Positions 30,768-40,900 of a stretch of DNA of 64,000 nt are shown here, in pieces. The stretch lies in the NCBI GenBank assembly GCA_003278535.1, contig QCEG01000002.1, positions 62,001 through 126,000 of the forward strand, read 5' to 3'. The notes beneath the pieces were generated by a model. That model was not told the origin of the DNA. It saw nothing but the letters and a program-made list of their open reading frames with translations, and searched no databases. The translations under genes and the position numbers were made by a program. The stretch's first letter is position 1. Each line of letters starts with the position of its first letter. This DNA is from Prochlorococcus sp. AG-355-N18. Its GTDB lineage: Bacteria > Cyanobacteriota > Cyanobacteriia > PCC-6307 > Cyanobiaceae.

Positions 30768-31109
30768 TTAATCGTTGACTTTTTGGTCTAATAATTCTTT
30801 TCATTCTTTTCTCCTATATGCAGTATCCACTCTCTAAATTCTTCTGCTATTGCATAACTGTCTTCATATCTTTCTAGATTATCCATAAAAGAAATTCTTT
30901 TAGTCGCCCAACAAGTCGCTATATCAATTCTTTTTTTTTGTTTAGTATTTACTGCCAAAATTCATCTAATGCATCAAACACTCTGTTGAGATAATCGTTT
31001 GCTCCTATACATTCCCATTTCCCCTTTTCACCAATCGCACATTTGTAGTGCAGTTCTCTCTTGAGTTGCATTAGTTTATTGGTCATAGCAACCTTGTCTA
31101 GTCTTCCGT

Positions 31110-31313
31110 TCATAGTAATTCCCTAGCTTCTGTCAATATTTGATTCTTTAAAAAAACAAGCGCGTCTAGTTTTTCTTCTTTTTCTTCATAATTTTCAAAT
31201 TTCATTTCCGCAATTTCAACAATTGCTTTATCAACCTTTTTAAGCTGTTTCTTAATAACTCTCTTTTTAACCTGTTTTTTAATAATCCTTTTTGGGATTT
31301 TGGTTGATTCCAT
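31110..31313 (-). CDS. Basic hypothetical protein
   Basis: ORF 67 aa, Lys-rich. Confidence 0.45.
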   Translation of the reverse strand: MESTKIPKRIIKKQVKKRVIKKQLKKVDKAIVEIAEMKFENYEEKEEKLDALVFLKNQILTEARELL

Positions 31314-31845
31314 TGGAATTACCTTTTTTCTTTATAATCTCTTTCTTTTCTTCAAAATGCGAGTCCCTCACTTTAAATTCTGGTTAAATTATCTACATAA
31401 TATCGTTAAGAATATAGATTTTTCAAATCCTGGTCTTTCATCTAATTGGGCCATTGCATCAAAAAGCGGGCCGTCATAACAATAGACTTCAAAGGTGGAT
31501 AAAAGGGCAGTAAATATCCCAATTTTGAATAACCTTTTAAGGTTTGAAAAAGTATTGATATACAAATGCTTTAGTATCCGAATGAAGAAAAAAAATCATC
31601 CTCTTTATATGGAGTTGTATCAATCCATTCTGGAGGATAATCCCCAAGTTTAACGTATTGATAAAGCTTATCTAAATCTGGATCATAATAAGTGTCATTA
31701 ATTCTTGGATCAGTTATTACTTTGCTTGGATGCATAATAATAATTATTTCTACTCTTTCCTTTTAGATTATCTAGATTAAAGCAGCTTTAAATCTCATTT
31801 AAAATTTCCTTTTAATACAAATTTTTTTTAAAAGCAAGCCTTTAT

Positions 31846-32214
31846 TTAAAATTTAATTTTTGTTGTTACTCTGTTTTTATTTTGGGATTTGAATTCAAAA
31901 ATTCCTGTATCAGTAAATATGGTCAATACATCTCCAGATGTTTCTTCAATTGAAATTCCTTCAGACTCTAAATTTTTAACATATACATTACCAATAAGTT
32001 TTAGAGATTTATCATCCTTGTCAAAAGAAAGCTTGTCAGAATAAGCCTCAAAATTACCACTATTACTCTTAATGACTACATTTCCCTTAGCCTCTAAATC
32101 TCCTTCTAAAGTATTAACTTGAGAATCAGATGTAATTGTGTAATTAGTTAATTCCTCAGCAAAAGAGAATTCAGCTAATAGAAATAAAAACGATGCAAGA
32201 AGTACACTTTTCAT
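31846..32214 (-). CDS. LptA/OstA-like periplasmic protein
   Basis: Signal peptide; DSQVNTLEGDLEAKGNVVIKSNSGNFEAYSDKLSFDKDDKSLKLIGNVYV repeats typical of the OstA fold. Confidence 0.65.
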   Translation of the reverse strand: MKSVLLASFLFLLAEFSFAEELTNYTITSDSQVNTLEGDLEAKGNVVIKSNSGNFEAYSDKLSFDKDDKSLKLIGNVYVKNLESEGISIEETSGDVLTIFTDTGIFEFKSQNKNRVTTKIKF

Positions 32215-32568
32215 TTACTCCCAACCCTTTTCTGCATTTTGAATAATCCATTGTGCAAGAACCTTATCCTCTCCATCCTTTAATTTATTTTTATAACCCT
32301 TCATAAAACCAATCCCGTCATTGGCAATTTTTGCTATTGAAATCTCATCTGCTATTCCTCTTTTTTCAAGGTCGGAAAGTTTTAATGATTTGGATCCTTT
32401 AAGAACGACTGATCCACCTCTTACATGGCAGCCTGCACAAACATTTCTAAAAATTGTTTCTCCATCTCTAATTTCAGAAGCCATTAGATATCTATTATGC
32501 AAAGAGGTTTGAAAAATAATTATTAAAGTTATTACAGGAATTACAAATAGAAATTTAAATATTTTCAT
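32215..32568 (-). CDS. Cytochrome c6-like (class I c-type cytochrome)
   Basis: GETIFRNVCAGCHVRGGSVV haem motif CAGCH, downstream GIGFMKGYKNKL. Confidence 0.88.
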   Translation of the reverse strand: MKIFKFLFVIPVITLIIIFQTSLHNRYLMASEIRDGETIFRNVCAGCHVRGGSVVLKGSKSLKLSDLEKRGIADEISIAKIANDGIGFMKGYKNKLKDGEDKVLAQWIIQNAEKGWE

Positions 32569-32588
32569 TTTATCTAGTTGACCTAAGA

Positions 32589-32990
32589 CTAATTTAACTT
32601 GTAATTAGTCTTGATTGTTTTAATTACCGATTTTTTAGGATCTTTATTTGGATAACAATTAACAATTCTATATTTACCACCTTTTCTATCTGTCTCAACG
32701 AGAGTAAATTGAACAAATTTTTCTTTTTCAACATTTGAAAAATCTTTGACTTCTATTTTGATGATTTCTTCATTTTCACTTTCAATTATTCTGGATTTAC
32801 CTCCACAAAGACGAACAGCAGTTTCTTTAGTTACATAAAATAATTTTTTTTCATCAGTAATGGATGATTCACCTTTCGTGATCGAAATTTCATCTTTTGT
32901 AATGGATAAATCATCTTGGGTAATGGATAATTCATCTTTTGTACTGCAAGAAGTAATAATCAGGATAAATAAAACAAGTAGCTTTTTCAT
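32589..32990 (-). CDS. Lipoprotein with 7-aa tandem repeats
   Basis: MKKLLVLFILIITSCS lipobox-like; SITQDDL/SITKDEI/SITKGES/SITDEKK. Confidence 0.6.
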   Translation of the reverse strand: MKKLLVLFILIITSCSTKDELSITQDDLSITKDEISITKGESSITDEKKLFYVTKETAVRLCGGKSRIIESENEEIIKIEVKDFSNVEKEKFVQFTLVETDRKGGKYRIVNCYPNKDPKKSVIKTIKTNYKLN

Positions 32991-33364
32991 GATTTTTTAG
33001 ATGATAAATTCACTTGTAATTGCTTTTAATTGTTTTTTATTTAGTTGGGTAAGATAACTATGAATTTCATTTCTAAATAATCTGTCTTCAACTCTTTTAC
33101 TTTCAAGAATTGAAAATGTAATGAAGTTAATAAGTTGATTTTTGTTCATGTTTATCTCATAGGTCTCTATTGTTAAATTTTAATTAAATTCTTATTAAAT
33201 AAACTTTTGACTAATAGAAAAAATATTTAATTTAAAAATTTAGAAATTTTTTAAACAAATTTATTTTTTACTTAATAACTTCTTAATCCAATTATTTTAA
33301 ATTTAATTATCTTCTATATTTTTACGCCTTGAATATTGAAGACAATCATATAAAAAAATAATAA

Positions 33365-33619
33365 ATGTTAAAAAAAAATTCACCTTCTCCCAAAAACTCC
33401 AATCAAGCCCAAGAAATAGGGCATATCAAATATTCTTATAAAGAAAGTTTTAAAAGAGAAAATAAATCTATTTTGGATGATTCGGAATTTATCGAAAATT
33501 ACAATAACGCCCTTAAATCACCACAATCAAGAAGATTGTATAAAGATACAGAGAATGAAATTCATTTGGACTCAATTGAGGCCCAGAATATTTTACCTCT
33601 AGATAAAATTTCTTTTTAA
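33365..33619 (+). CDS. Hypothetical protein
   Basis: ORF 84 aa; C-terminus related to ORF 25491. Confidence 0.5.
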   Translation: MLKKNSPSPKNSNQAQEIGHIKYSYKESFKRENKSILDDSEFIENYNNALKSPQSRRLYKDTENEIHLDSIEAQNILPLDKISF

Positions 33620-33774
33620 AATTATTTAAATAAAAACTACTTTTAAAGATTTTTTAAATATTTCTTAAATCCGACCTTCTTTTTTTAATGTTAGGTTACT
33701 TCTACGTTCATCCAATTTATTTGGACGCATGACATGAGAATAGGGAACGGGATTCTCATTAACTGCATAAGATC

Positions 33775-33945
33775 ATGAATGAGCTCTCTCAAATAAGAGA
33801 AAAAATTACAAGAGCCAAGAGGCTTTATGAAGCCCAAATCTTGGCAACTAAAAATGGAGAAGTTACTCCATATAGAAGATCAGTCTTTGAAGAAAGAATT
33901 AGTGAAGCACAAAAAGAAATGAGATCGCAAGACACCAAAAAATAA
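33775..33945 (+). CDS. 56-aa hypothetical protein
   Basis: ORF MNELSQIREKITRAKRLYEAQILATKNGEVTPYRRSVFEERISEAQKEMRSQDTKK. Confidence 0.5.
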   Translation: MNELSQIREKITRAKRLYEAQILATKNGEVTPYRRSVFEERISEAQKEMRSQDTKK

Positions 33946-33961
33946 ATTCTTTTGTAAAAAT

Positions 33962-34210
33962 CTATTTTGTATCAGCTACATTCTTGAAGAAATCGCAGTA
34001 AGCCATTAATTCTGATTCGGTTTCGATTTTGAGATTTAAATCATTAATTGCTTTCTTGGTATCAATTCTGTATCCATACCAATCGAGACAAACTTCTCTC
34101 TGTTTTTGGGTTTCAGAAATCTTTTGAGTAGCTATTTTGTTTGAGTTATTAGTACAACTCGCAAGGAAAATAGTTGAGAGAGCTAGTAGTGGGAATAGCA
34201 GTCTTTTCAT
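33962..34210 (-). CDS. Small lipoprotein
   Basis: MKRLLFPLLALSTIFLASCTNN lipobox. Confidence 0.6.
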   Translation of the reverse strand: MKRLLFPLLALSTIFLASCTNNSNKIATQKISETQKQREVCLDWYGYRIDTKKAINDLNLKIETESELMAYCDFFKNVADTK

Positions 34211-34213
34211 TTG

Positions 34214-34519
34214 TTAATCACAACAACTTTCCGTTGTTGCTGAAGAAGTCCAAGATGATTCTTCCATTGTTGAAAGGTCAACTCTATGGGTTGCCATCCA
34301 GTCTCCATTAGCTTCCACAAACTTCTGAACATTTCCTTCTGGAGCTTGATGAATGACAATAACTTTTTGAGGATCTTCCTTACTTATTCCTCTAAAAAGT
34401 GGCTTAATATCAAATTCTGAATGCCTTTTATCTGCTTCTGCACTATCAAATATTGCAGCCCATTCATCGAAAGTGCTTTCAATTTTAAAAGTAAAAACAG
34501 ATGTTATAGAACAAGACAT
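34214..34519 (-). CDS. DUF3764-like protein
   Basis: Paralogue of 24430-24714 (FTFKIESTFDEWAAIFDSAE...KVIVIHQAPEG). Confidence 0.7.
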   Translation of the reverse strand: MSCSITSVFTFKIESTFDEWAAIFDSAEADKRHSEFDIKPLFRGISKEDPQKVIVIHQAPEGNVQKFVEANGDWMATHRVDLSTMEESSWTSSATTESCCD

Positions 34520-34571
34520 AATAAAGATATTGTTTGTATATATAAAATAAATCTATTTTATTAAGGCTTGG

Positions 34572-35108
34572 TTAATTATCTTTAAACGGAATTAAAATAC
34601 CTTTTTTTTCAAATTTGAGCCAACCTTTTTTTTCTAGTATTTTTAAATTTCTTGTTACGGTTACTCTTGTTGAAGAAATTGAATTACCGATAATTTTATG
34701 GGTAAAATTAAATTCTTTTAAATTTAGATAAAAATGTTTATCTTTTTTTAAGCCAATTATTGAGGATAAGTATAAAAGAAATTCTTTTAGTTTTTCTTCT
34801 GATTTTTTTATATCCCTTATTAATAAAAGTTTTTCCAATTGATCAATTCTTTTTAGACTTTTTGTTAATAAGTCTGTAGATGAAAAAAATAGCCCTCTTT
34901 TAATTGTTTTAATTTCGCAAGTTGTCAACGTAATTAATTTAATATTTTCGTAGTTACATAATTCCAAATATATTACAACATTTTTATTTATTATCCCAAC
35001 AATATTTTTCTTATTCTTGATTTTTGATTCCATTATTAATATTCCTGATTTGACTTCTAGAATTGTATTTTCTTTAAATTCTATATTTTGCTTTTCAGGA
35101 ATTATCAT
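34572..35108 (-). CDS. Crp/Fnr-family transcriptional regulator
   Basis: C-terminal winged HTH IGNSISSTRVTVTRNLKILEKKGWLKFEKKGILI; divergent from phn operon. Confidence 0.75.
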   Translation of the reverse strand: MIIPEKQNIEFKENTILEVKSGILIMESKIKNKKNIVGIINKNVVIYLELCNYENIKLITLTTCEIKTIKRGLFFSSTDLLTKSLKRIDQLEKLLLIRDIKKSEEKLKEFLLYLSSIIGLKKDKHFYLNLKEFNFTHKIIGNSISSTRVTVTRNLKILEKKGWLKFEKKGILIPFKDN

Positions 35109-35299
35109 ATTTATTTCTTAAATTCAATCACCCTAAATTTATAAAGTTAAAAATAAATTAAAAATTATTTAATTCCCTAATAAATCTGATTAAAAATTGA
35201 GTAACTCAAAATAAAACACTTAATCAGAATTTAAACTCTTTTTGCGAAAAAGTTAATCTCTTTAGAGCAAGTTAATAATGAAGAATAAATACAACACTA

Positions 35300-36298
35300 A
35301 TGAGAAATTTTTTAAAGATAGTCTTAGGGCTATCAATAATCAGTGCAAGTATTTCAAGTTGCGGAAATAAATCAAATGATTACATTGGAGATTTAGATCT
35401 ATCTGATTGCAATCCAAATAATACTGTTGACAGCAAATATTGTGATCGAGATGGAGATTTTCTTGCAGATTTACCCCTTTCCGAAGATGAATGGATAGAT
35501 CCTGAAACGATTGTGTTCTCATATACACCTGTTGAAGACCCATCCGTTTATGCAAAAGTTTGGGAAGATTTTGTAATTCATATGTCTAAGGTGACTGGCA
35601 AAAAAGTCACTTTCTTACCAGTTCAATCTTATGCTGCTCAAGTTGAGGCAATGAGATCAGGACGTCTCCATGTCGCAGGAATTAATACTGGAAGTAATAC
35701 TGTGGCAGCAGCATGTGCAGGAGCAGTTCCTTTTGGAATGATGGCTAAAAAAGATTTATCTTACGGCTATGAAATGGAAATCATCGTACCTTCTGATAGC
35801 CCAATTAATTCTCCTGCAGATTTAAAAGGTAAAAAAGTTACATTTACATCTAAGACATCTAATTCAGGATTTAAAGCACCATCGGCAATTCTTAAAGGAG
35901 AATTTGGTCTTGAGGCAAATAAAGATTTCACCCCAGTCTTTTCTGGCAAGCATCAAAATTCAATAATGGGTGTTGCAAACAAAGATTATGAAGTAGCACC
36001 AATTGCTAACTCAGTTCTTACAAGAATGGATGCAAGAGGTGTTGTTGATTCTTCTAAAATAAGAACTATTTATAAATCCCAAACCTTCCCAACGACAGGT
36101 TATGCTCATGCTCATAATCTACATCCAGCTGTAGTTGCAAAAGTAAAGCAAGCTTTTTACACCTATAACTGGGATAATTCAACATTAGATAAAGAATTTA
36201 AAAAGGCTGATAGATTCATTTCAATAAGTCACAAGCACGATTGGGATGTTATTAGAAAAATAGATAAGGCTAATGGTGTTGTTTATGATTGCAAATAA
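35300..36298 (+). CDS. phnD: Phosphonate/phosphite ABC transporter substrate-binding protein
   Basis: Lipobox SISSCGNK; PVQSYAAQVEAMRSGRLHVAGINTGSN, DLKGKKVTFTSKTSNSGFKAPSAIL. Confidence 0.92.
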   Translation: MRNFLKIVLGLSIISASISSCGNKSNDYIGDLDLSDCNPNNTVDSKYCDRDGDFLADLPLSEDEWIDPETIVFSYTPVEDPSVYAKVWEDFVIHMSKVTGKKVTFLPVQSYAAQVEAMRSGRLHVAGINTGSNTVAAACAGAVPFGMMAKKDLSYGYEMEIIVPSDSPINSPADLKGKKVTFTSKTSNSGFKAPSAILKGEFGLEANKDFTPVFSGKHQNSIMGVANKDYEVAPIANSVLTRMDARGVVDSSKIRTIYKSQTFPTTGYAHAHNLHPAVVAKVKQAFYTYNWDNSTLDKEFKKADRFISISHKHDWDVIRKIDKANGVVYDCK

Positions 36299-36329
36299 AA
36301 ATTTTTAATCATAAATAAAATCAGACTTA

Positions 36330-37097
36330 ATGCTTAAAACAATAAACCTCAAAAAGGTTTATCCAAATGGAGAAGAGGCGCTTAAAGGAATAAACCTAGA
36401 AATTCCTAATGGGCAAGTAGTTGCTCTTATCGGTCCTTCAGGTGCTGGTAAAAGTACTTTTATTAGAACAATAAATAGATTAGTTGAGCCCACTTCAGGG
36501 AAAGTTTATTTCGCTAATGAAAAAAATGACATTACTTCTTTAAATAAATCTAAATTAAGAAAAATAAGAAGACAAATTGGAATGATTTTCCAGGAATTTG
36601 CTTTGGTAGAAAGATTAAGTGTAATGGAAAATGTCCTTTCCGGCAGATTAGGTTACGTAGGATTTTGGAATAGTTTTTTCAGGAAATTTCCTCAAAAAGA
36701 TATTGAAGAAGCATTCCGTCTGCTTCAAAGAATTGGACTAGAGCATATGCTTGATAAAAGAGCCGATGAATTGTCAGGAGGGCAGAGGCAAAGAGTAGGA
36801 ATTGCTAGAGCTTTGATACAAAATCCAATGTTACTTTTAGTAGATGAACCTACCGCTAGTTTAGATCCCAAAAATTCCAGGCAAATTATGCGATTAATAT
36901 GCGAGTTATGTAATGAAAGAAATCTTGCTGCGATTATAAATATTCATGATGTTTTTCTTGCTCAGAATTTTGCAGAAAGAATAATAGGTTTAAAAGCTGG
37001 AGAAATTGTTTACGATGGCAAGTCAAGTGGCTTATCAGAGACAATACTTACAAAAATATATGGAGAAGAAGACTGGTCTAAAACTGTAGCAAATTAG
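36330..37097 (+). CDS. phnC: Phosphonate ABC transporter ATP-binding protein
   Basis: Walker [25 protein letters not shown], Walker [13 protein letters not shown]. Confidence 0.95.
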   Translation: MLKTINLKKVYPNGEEALKGINLEIPNGQVVALIGPSGAGKSTFIRTINRLVEPTSGKVYFANEKNDITSLNKSKLRKIRRQIGMIFQEFALVERLSVMENVLSGRLGYVGFWNSFFRKFPQKDIEEAFRLLQRIGLEHMLDKRADELSGGQRQRVGIARALIQNPMLLLVDEPTASLDPKNSRQIMRLICELCNERNLAAIINIHDVFLAQNFAERIIGLKAGEIVYDGKSSGLSETILTKIYGEEDWSKTVAN

Positions 37098-37108
37098 GAA
37101 TATATTAA

Positions 37109-37906
37109 ATGAATGATAAGAAAGTAATTTGGAAAAGAAAACCGTTAATAAAAAATAGGTTATTAAGAATTGGATTAATTTTGATAATTAGTACTTACTT
37201 ATTATCTGTTTTCCTAACTACCGAAATTGATTGGCAAAGAATTCTTGAAGGGATCCCAAGGGGTAAAAATTTTATATTTGCTTTTTTCCCTCCAGATTTT
37301 ATAACTAGATCTGATGAGATTTTGGCAGGTATTTTTGAAAGTCTATGGATGACTATTGTTGCAACTATTGTGGGGATACTTATTTCTATACCTGTATCCT
37401 TAGGGGCGGCTAAAAACATAGCTCCTAAATTTGTTTATTTCTTATCAAGAGGAGTTATCACATTGTCGAGGAGTTTTCAGGAAGTTATCCTAGCAATATT
37501 TTTTGTTAAGTTAATGGGTTTTGGACCTTTTGCTGGGATGGTAACTCTGAGTTTATCGACAATAGGGTTTTTCGCTAAATTATTATCTGAAGATATTGAA
37601 GACATAAATAAATCCCAAGCTGAAGCAATCAAATCTACTGGCAGCAGTTGGTTTCAATGGGTTAATTATGGTGTCCAGCCTCAAGTTATGCCAAGATTTA
37701 TTGGATTATCTTTATACAGATTGGATATTAATTTTAGAGAGTCAGCGGTAATTGGAATTGTTGGGGGAGGAGGTATTGGTTCTACCTTAAATACAGCTTT
37801 TGATAGATATGAATTTGAGACTGCAGCGGCTGTTCTTATCGTAATTATTTCTATCGTGATGATTGTTGAATATACATCTAGTCATCTCAGGAAATTAATA
37901 AAGTAA
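37109..37906 (+). CDS. phnE: Phosphonate ABC transporter permease
   Basis: PhnE-type permease EAIKSTGSSWFQWVNYGVQPQVMPRFIGLSLYRLDINFRESAVIGIVGGGGIG. Confidence 0.93.
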   Translation: MNDKKVIWKRKPLIKNRLLRIGLILIISTYLLSVFLTTEIDWQRILEGIPRGKNFIFAFFPPDFITRSDEILAGIFESLWMTIVATIVGILISIPVSLGAAKNIAPKFVYFLSRGVITLSRSFQEVILAIFFVKLMGFGPFAGMVTLSLSTIGFFAKLLSEDIEDINKSQAEAIKSTGSSWFQWVNYGVQPQVMPRFIGLSLYRLDINFRESAVIGIVGGGGIGSTLNTAFDRYEFETAAAVLIVIISIVMIVEYTSSHLRKLIK

Positions 37907-38721
37907 TGCCAATAATAAAACAAAAGGATTACAAAACCTGGAAAAAATTTGATCGAAAAAGAGATTTACAAAACTGGCTTTGTTGGTTCTTAGGTACTTT
38001 AATTTTTAGCTTTTGTTTCGGTCTAATTAGTAGTAAAACAATCTGGTTTTATGTTTTTGATTCACATAATGAGGCTTTAGATCTTTTAGGTAGGATGTTT
38101 CCTCCAGAAACTAATTATTTCTTCACTTTAATAAAACCTATTTGGGACACTTTAAATATCGCGACTATTGGTACAACGATTGGAACTTTAATTGCAATAC
38201 CATTAGCTTTTTTATCCGCAAACAATACTACCCCAAGTAAAAAGTTTTTAAGACCTTTAGCCTTATTTTGCATAGTTTCAAGCAGATCAATTAATTCAGT
38301 AATCTGGGCATTACTTCTGGTTGCAGTTGTCGGTCCGGGAGTCTTGGCTGGCATAATTGCTATCGGATTAAGATCGATTGGATTTTGTGGAAAATTACTT
38401 TATGAAGCTATAGAGGAAATTGATGAAAACCAAATTGAAGCTATTGAGGCAACAGGGGCAAATAAAGCACAAATTATGACCTTTGGCATAGTGCCTCAAA
38501 TTCTCCCAGCATTTACGAGTATTTCTATTTATAGGTGGGATATAAATATTAGAGAAGCAACTGTTGTTGGCTTAGTTGGAGCAGGAGGTATAGGGATAGA
38601 ATTAGATGCTCAAATAGGAGACTTAGCTTGGGCTAAGGTATCAGTTATTTTATTAACAATAGTAGTGGCAGTAGTTTTTAGTGAATGGATTACAGCAAAA
38701 ATAAGAAAGGCTATTATTTAG
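37906..38721 (+). CDS. phnE: Second phosphonate ABC transporter permease
   Basis: EAIEATGANKAQIMTFGIVPQILPAFTSISIYRWDINIREATVVGLVGAGGIG; overlaps the previous stop. Confidence 0.93.
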   Translation: MPIIKQKDYKTWKKFDRKRDLQNWLCWFLGTLIFSFCFGLISSKTIWFYVFDSHNEALDLLGRMFPPETNYFFTLIKPIWDTLNIATIGTTIGTLIAIPLAFLSANNTTPSKKFLRPLALFCIVSSRSINSVIWALLLVAVVGPGVLAGIIAIGLRSIGFCGKLLYEAIEEIDENQIEAIEATGANKAQIMTFGIVPQILPAFTSISIYRWDINIREATVVGLVGAGGIGIELDAQIGDLAWAKVSVILLTIVVAVVFSEWITAKIRKAII

Positions 38722-38766
38722 ACTAAATTAAATACTAGTATGAATAGTTAAGTAAAGATAAATTAA

Positions 38767-39777
38767 ATGCAATTTTCTGATAGATATCTAAGTGTTTGGG
38801 TTTTCTTAGCAATGTGTATTGGATCTTTATCCGGTTATTTATTTCCTAATTTATCTCAATTTATAGGCGGATTAGAACTCTCAAGAATTAATCTTCCAAT
38901 AGCAATTCTTATCTGGGGAATGATTTTCCCAATGATGTTATCAATAGATTTCAAGTCAATAATAAATTTGAAATATAAGATTAAAGGATTTTCTATTGTC
39001 CTTTTTATTAATTGGTTAATAAAACCAGTTTCAATGGCAATCATTGCAGCCTCTTTTTTATATTTTTTATATGGTAATTTGATAGATCCTGTACTTGCTA
39101 AAGAATATGTTTCTGGAATGATTCTATTAGGAATAGCGCCATGTACAGCAATGGTTTTTGTCTGGAGTAATCTTGCTAAAGGCGATCCTTTATTTACTTT
39201 AATACAAGTAGCTATTAATGATCTAATATTAATTTTAGCCTTTCCATTATTGTCAAAAATTCTTTTAGGATTTAACAGTATAGATATCCCGTTAGATACT
39301 GTTTTCGGTTCTGTAATAATCTTTATTTTGGTACCACTTTTTCTAGCAATATTTTTAAAAAATAAAATCTATAGCGAAAAAAGAATAAAAAGTATTTTGA
39401 ATAAAAGTAAAAGTTATTCGTTGTTTTTTTTAATTCTTACAGTCTTTTTATTATTCTTTGTTCAATCAAAATCTATATTACAAAATCCTATTCATATAAT
39501 CTTAATTTCAATTCCATTAATAATACAGACTCTTTTTATTTTTTATTTAACTGCTTTTTCAATGAAGTTTTTTAGGCAAAAGTATTCTATTTCCTGTCCA
39601 GGCTCGATGATAGCCGCTTCAAACTTTTTTGAACTTGCAGTAGCTGTATCGATAACTCTTTTTGGTATTAATTCAGGAGCTGCTTTGGCTACCATAGTTG
39701 GGGTACTAGTAGAAGTTCCTTTGATGCTTTATTTAGTAAATATTTCGAAGTTTTCCAAAATATTATTTATAAATTAA
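38767..39777 (+). CDS. ACR3-type arsenite efflux transporter
   Basis: Ten-TM protein, LLGIAPCTAMVFVWSNLAKGDPLFTLIQVAINDLIL motif. Confidence 0.9.
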   Translation: MQFSDRYLSVWVFLAMCIGSLSGYLFPNLSQFIGGLELSRINLPIAILIWGMIFPMMLSIDFKSIINLKYKIKGFSIVLFINWLIKPVSMAIIAASFLYFLYGNLIDPVLAKEYVSGMILLGIAPCTAMVFVWSNLAKGDPLFTLIQVAINDLILILAFPLLSKILLGFNSIDIPLDTVFGSVIIFILVPLFLAIFLKNKIYSEKRIKSILNKSKSYSLFFLILTVFLLFFVQSKSILQNPIHIILISIPLIIQTLFIFYLTAFSMKFFRQKYSISCPGSMIAASNFFELAVAVSITLFGINSGAALATIVGVLVEVPLMLYLVNISKFSKILFIN

Positions 39778-39959
39778 TATTTTCTTCTTCAAGTTTTTTC
39801 TTTAGTTCTAGTGGCATATAAGCAATATCTTTTTAAACTGCATCTATCGCATCTTTATACTTTTGAGGATTATATAAAAGCGTTTTTATCAAGTTGTATT
39901 GACTTTCTATTTCCTGAGAGGAAAATTTACTCATTTTTAAAAACTTATCACTTTTTTTA

Positions 39960-39978
39960 TTTTAGATTGACTGTCAAT
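39960..39978 (-). repeat. Recurrent motif copy TTTTAGATTGACTGTCAAT
   Basis: Sequence match to the other copies. Confidence 0.65.
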
Positions 39979-40031
39979 TTAATCTGTCTTTAAATATCAA
40001 CTCCTAAAATAAATTTAATTTTTAAATTATT

Positions 40032-40289
40032 TTGGGTTACTTAAAAAAAGAATTTATTAAATCACTTAAAGTTAAAGGGTCCATATTTTTAATTGTGTTA
40101 ATTATTGGATTTATTTACTCAAGTCCAAAATCAAAAGTAATTATTGCAAATTCTTTGACTTCTTCCGCTAAATTTTTAAACGAAACTGTAGAAATAACAG
40201 ATAAAGATAGTTGGTTTTCTGAACCTGATTTCATTTTTAGTCTTAGGTTAAAATTACGAGAATTATTGAGAGGAACTCAAAGAGGTTGA
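40032..40289 (+). CDS. Small TM protein
   Basis: ORF 85 aa; related in layout to 40680-40892. Confidence 0.5.
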   Translation: MGYLKKEFIKSLKVKGSIFLIVLIIGFIYSSPKSKVIIANSLTSSAKFLNETVEITDKDSWFSEPDFIFSLRLKLRELLRGTQRG

Positions 40290-40313
40290 GAAGGAGCTAA
40301 ATGCTAATTATGG

Positions 40314-40329
40314 TAGATCGACTGTCAAT
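40314..40329 (-). repeat. Recurrent motif copy TAGATCGACTGTCAAT overlapping stop codon of 40325-40633
   Basis: Sequence match. Confidence 0.7.
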
Positions 40330-40633
40330 CGTGATATCCAACTTTAGAAACAATATTTCCTGAAACAGGGTCAGTAACTCCAAGTTCTGGAGACAACTCT
40401 TCCATAAATCCTCTAACCTCATCAAGGTGAGCAATCATAGCTGGTCTTTGAGCTGAAATAGCTTCTGCACTTTTCCAGATCCCAACAAAACAGTAATCAT
40501 AATCTCCAGTTTTAGCGATATATCTTTGAGTCATCCCCTCAAAACTTGTTTTATCTATTACTTCGAAATACTTATCTACACAATCAGACTTTAATTTAAA
40601 TCGAACAACATTCATGAAATTTTGAGCAGTCAT
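40325..40633 (-). CDS. ABM-like / DUF4937-like small protein
   Basis: MNVVRFKLKSDCVDKYFEVIDKTSFEGMTQRYIAKTGDYDYCFVGIWKSAEAI. Confidence 0.65.
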   Translation of the reverse strand: MTAQNFMNVVRFKLKSDCVDKYFEVIDKTSFEGMTQRYIAKTGDYDYCFVGIWKSAEAISAQRPAMIAHLDEVRGFMEELSPELGVTDPVSGNIVSKVGYHD

Positions 40634-40640
40634 AAAAAAA

Positions 40641-40681
40641 GAGGGTTTTTATACCCTCCAATTTTAGATTGACTGTCAATC
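40641..40681 (-). terminator. Recurrent motif plus GAGGGT-ttttat-ACCCTC terminator
   Basis: Hairpin with T-run on the minus strand; TTTTAGATTGACTGTCAATC adjacent. Confidence 0.8.
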
Positions 40682-40892
40682 AATAAGCAGTTCCTCCTAA
40701 TTTCTCAAGTAATTCATACTTATCTCTTTTCTCATACCACTTATTTAAATCTTCTTCACTTACTGTTTTAGATAAAAATAAGGATATCTTTTCTAAATAA
40801 TCAGCAATATAAATTCTTGAAATTGGGTTTAGAGAAACATAAATTATGGTAATTAAAACTAATAAAAGTTCAACTAGGAGTATGCGTTTCAT
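40680..40892 (-). CDS. Small secreted/TM protein
   Basis: ORF 70 aa MKRILLVELLLVLITIIYVSLN. Confidence 0.5.
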   Translation of the reverse strand: MKRILLVELLLVLITIIYVSLNPISRIYIADYLEKISLFLSKTVSEEDLNKWYEKRDKYELLEKLGGTAY

Positions 40893-40900
40893 TCAGAAAT

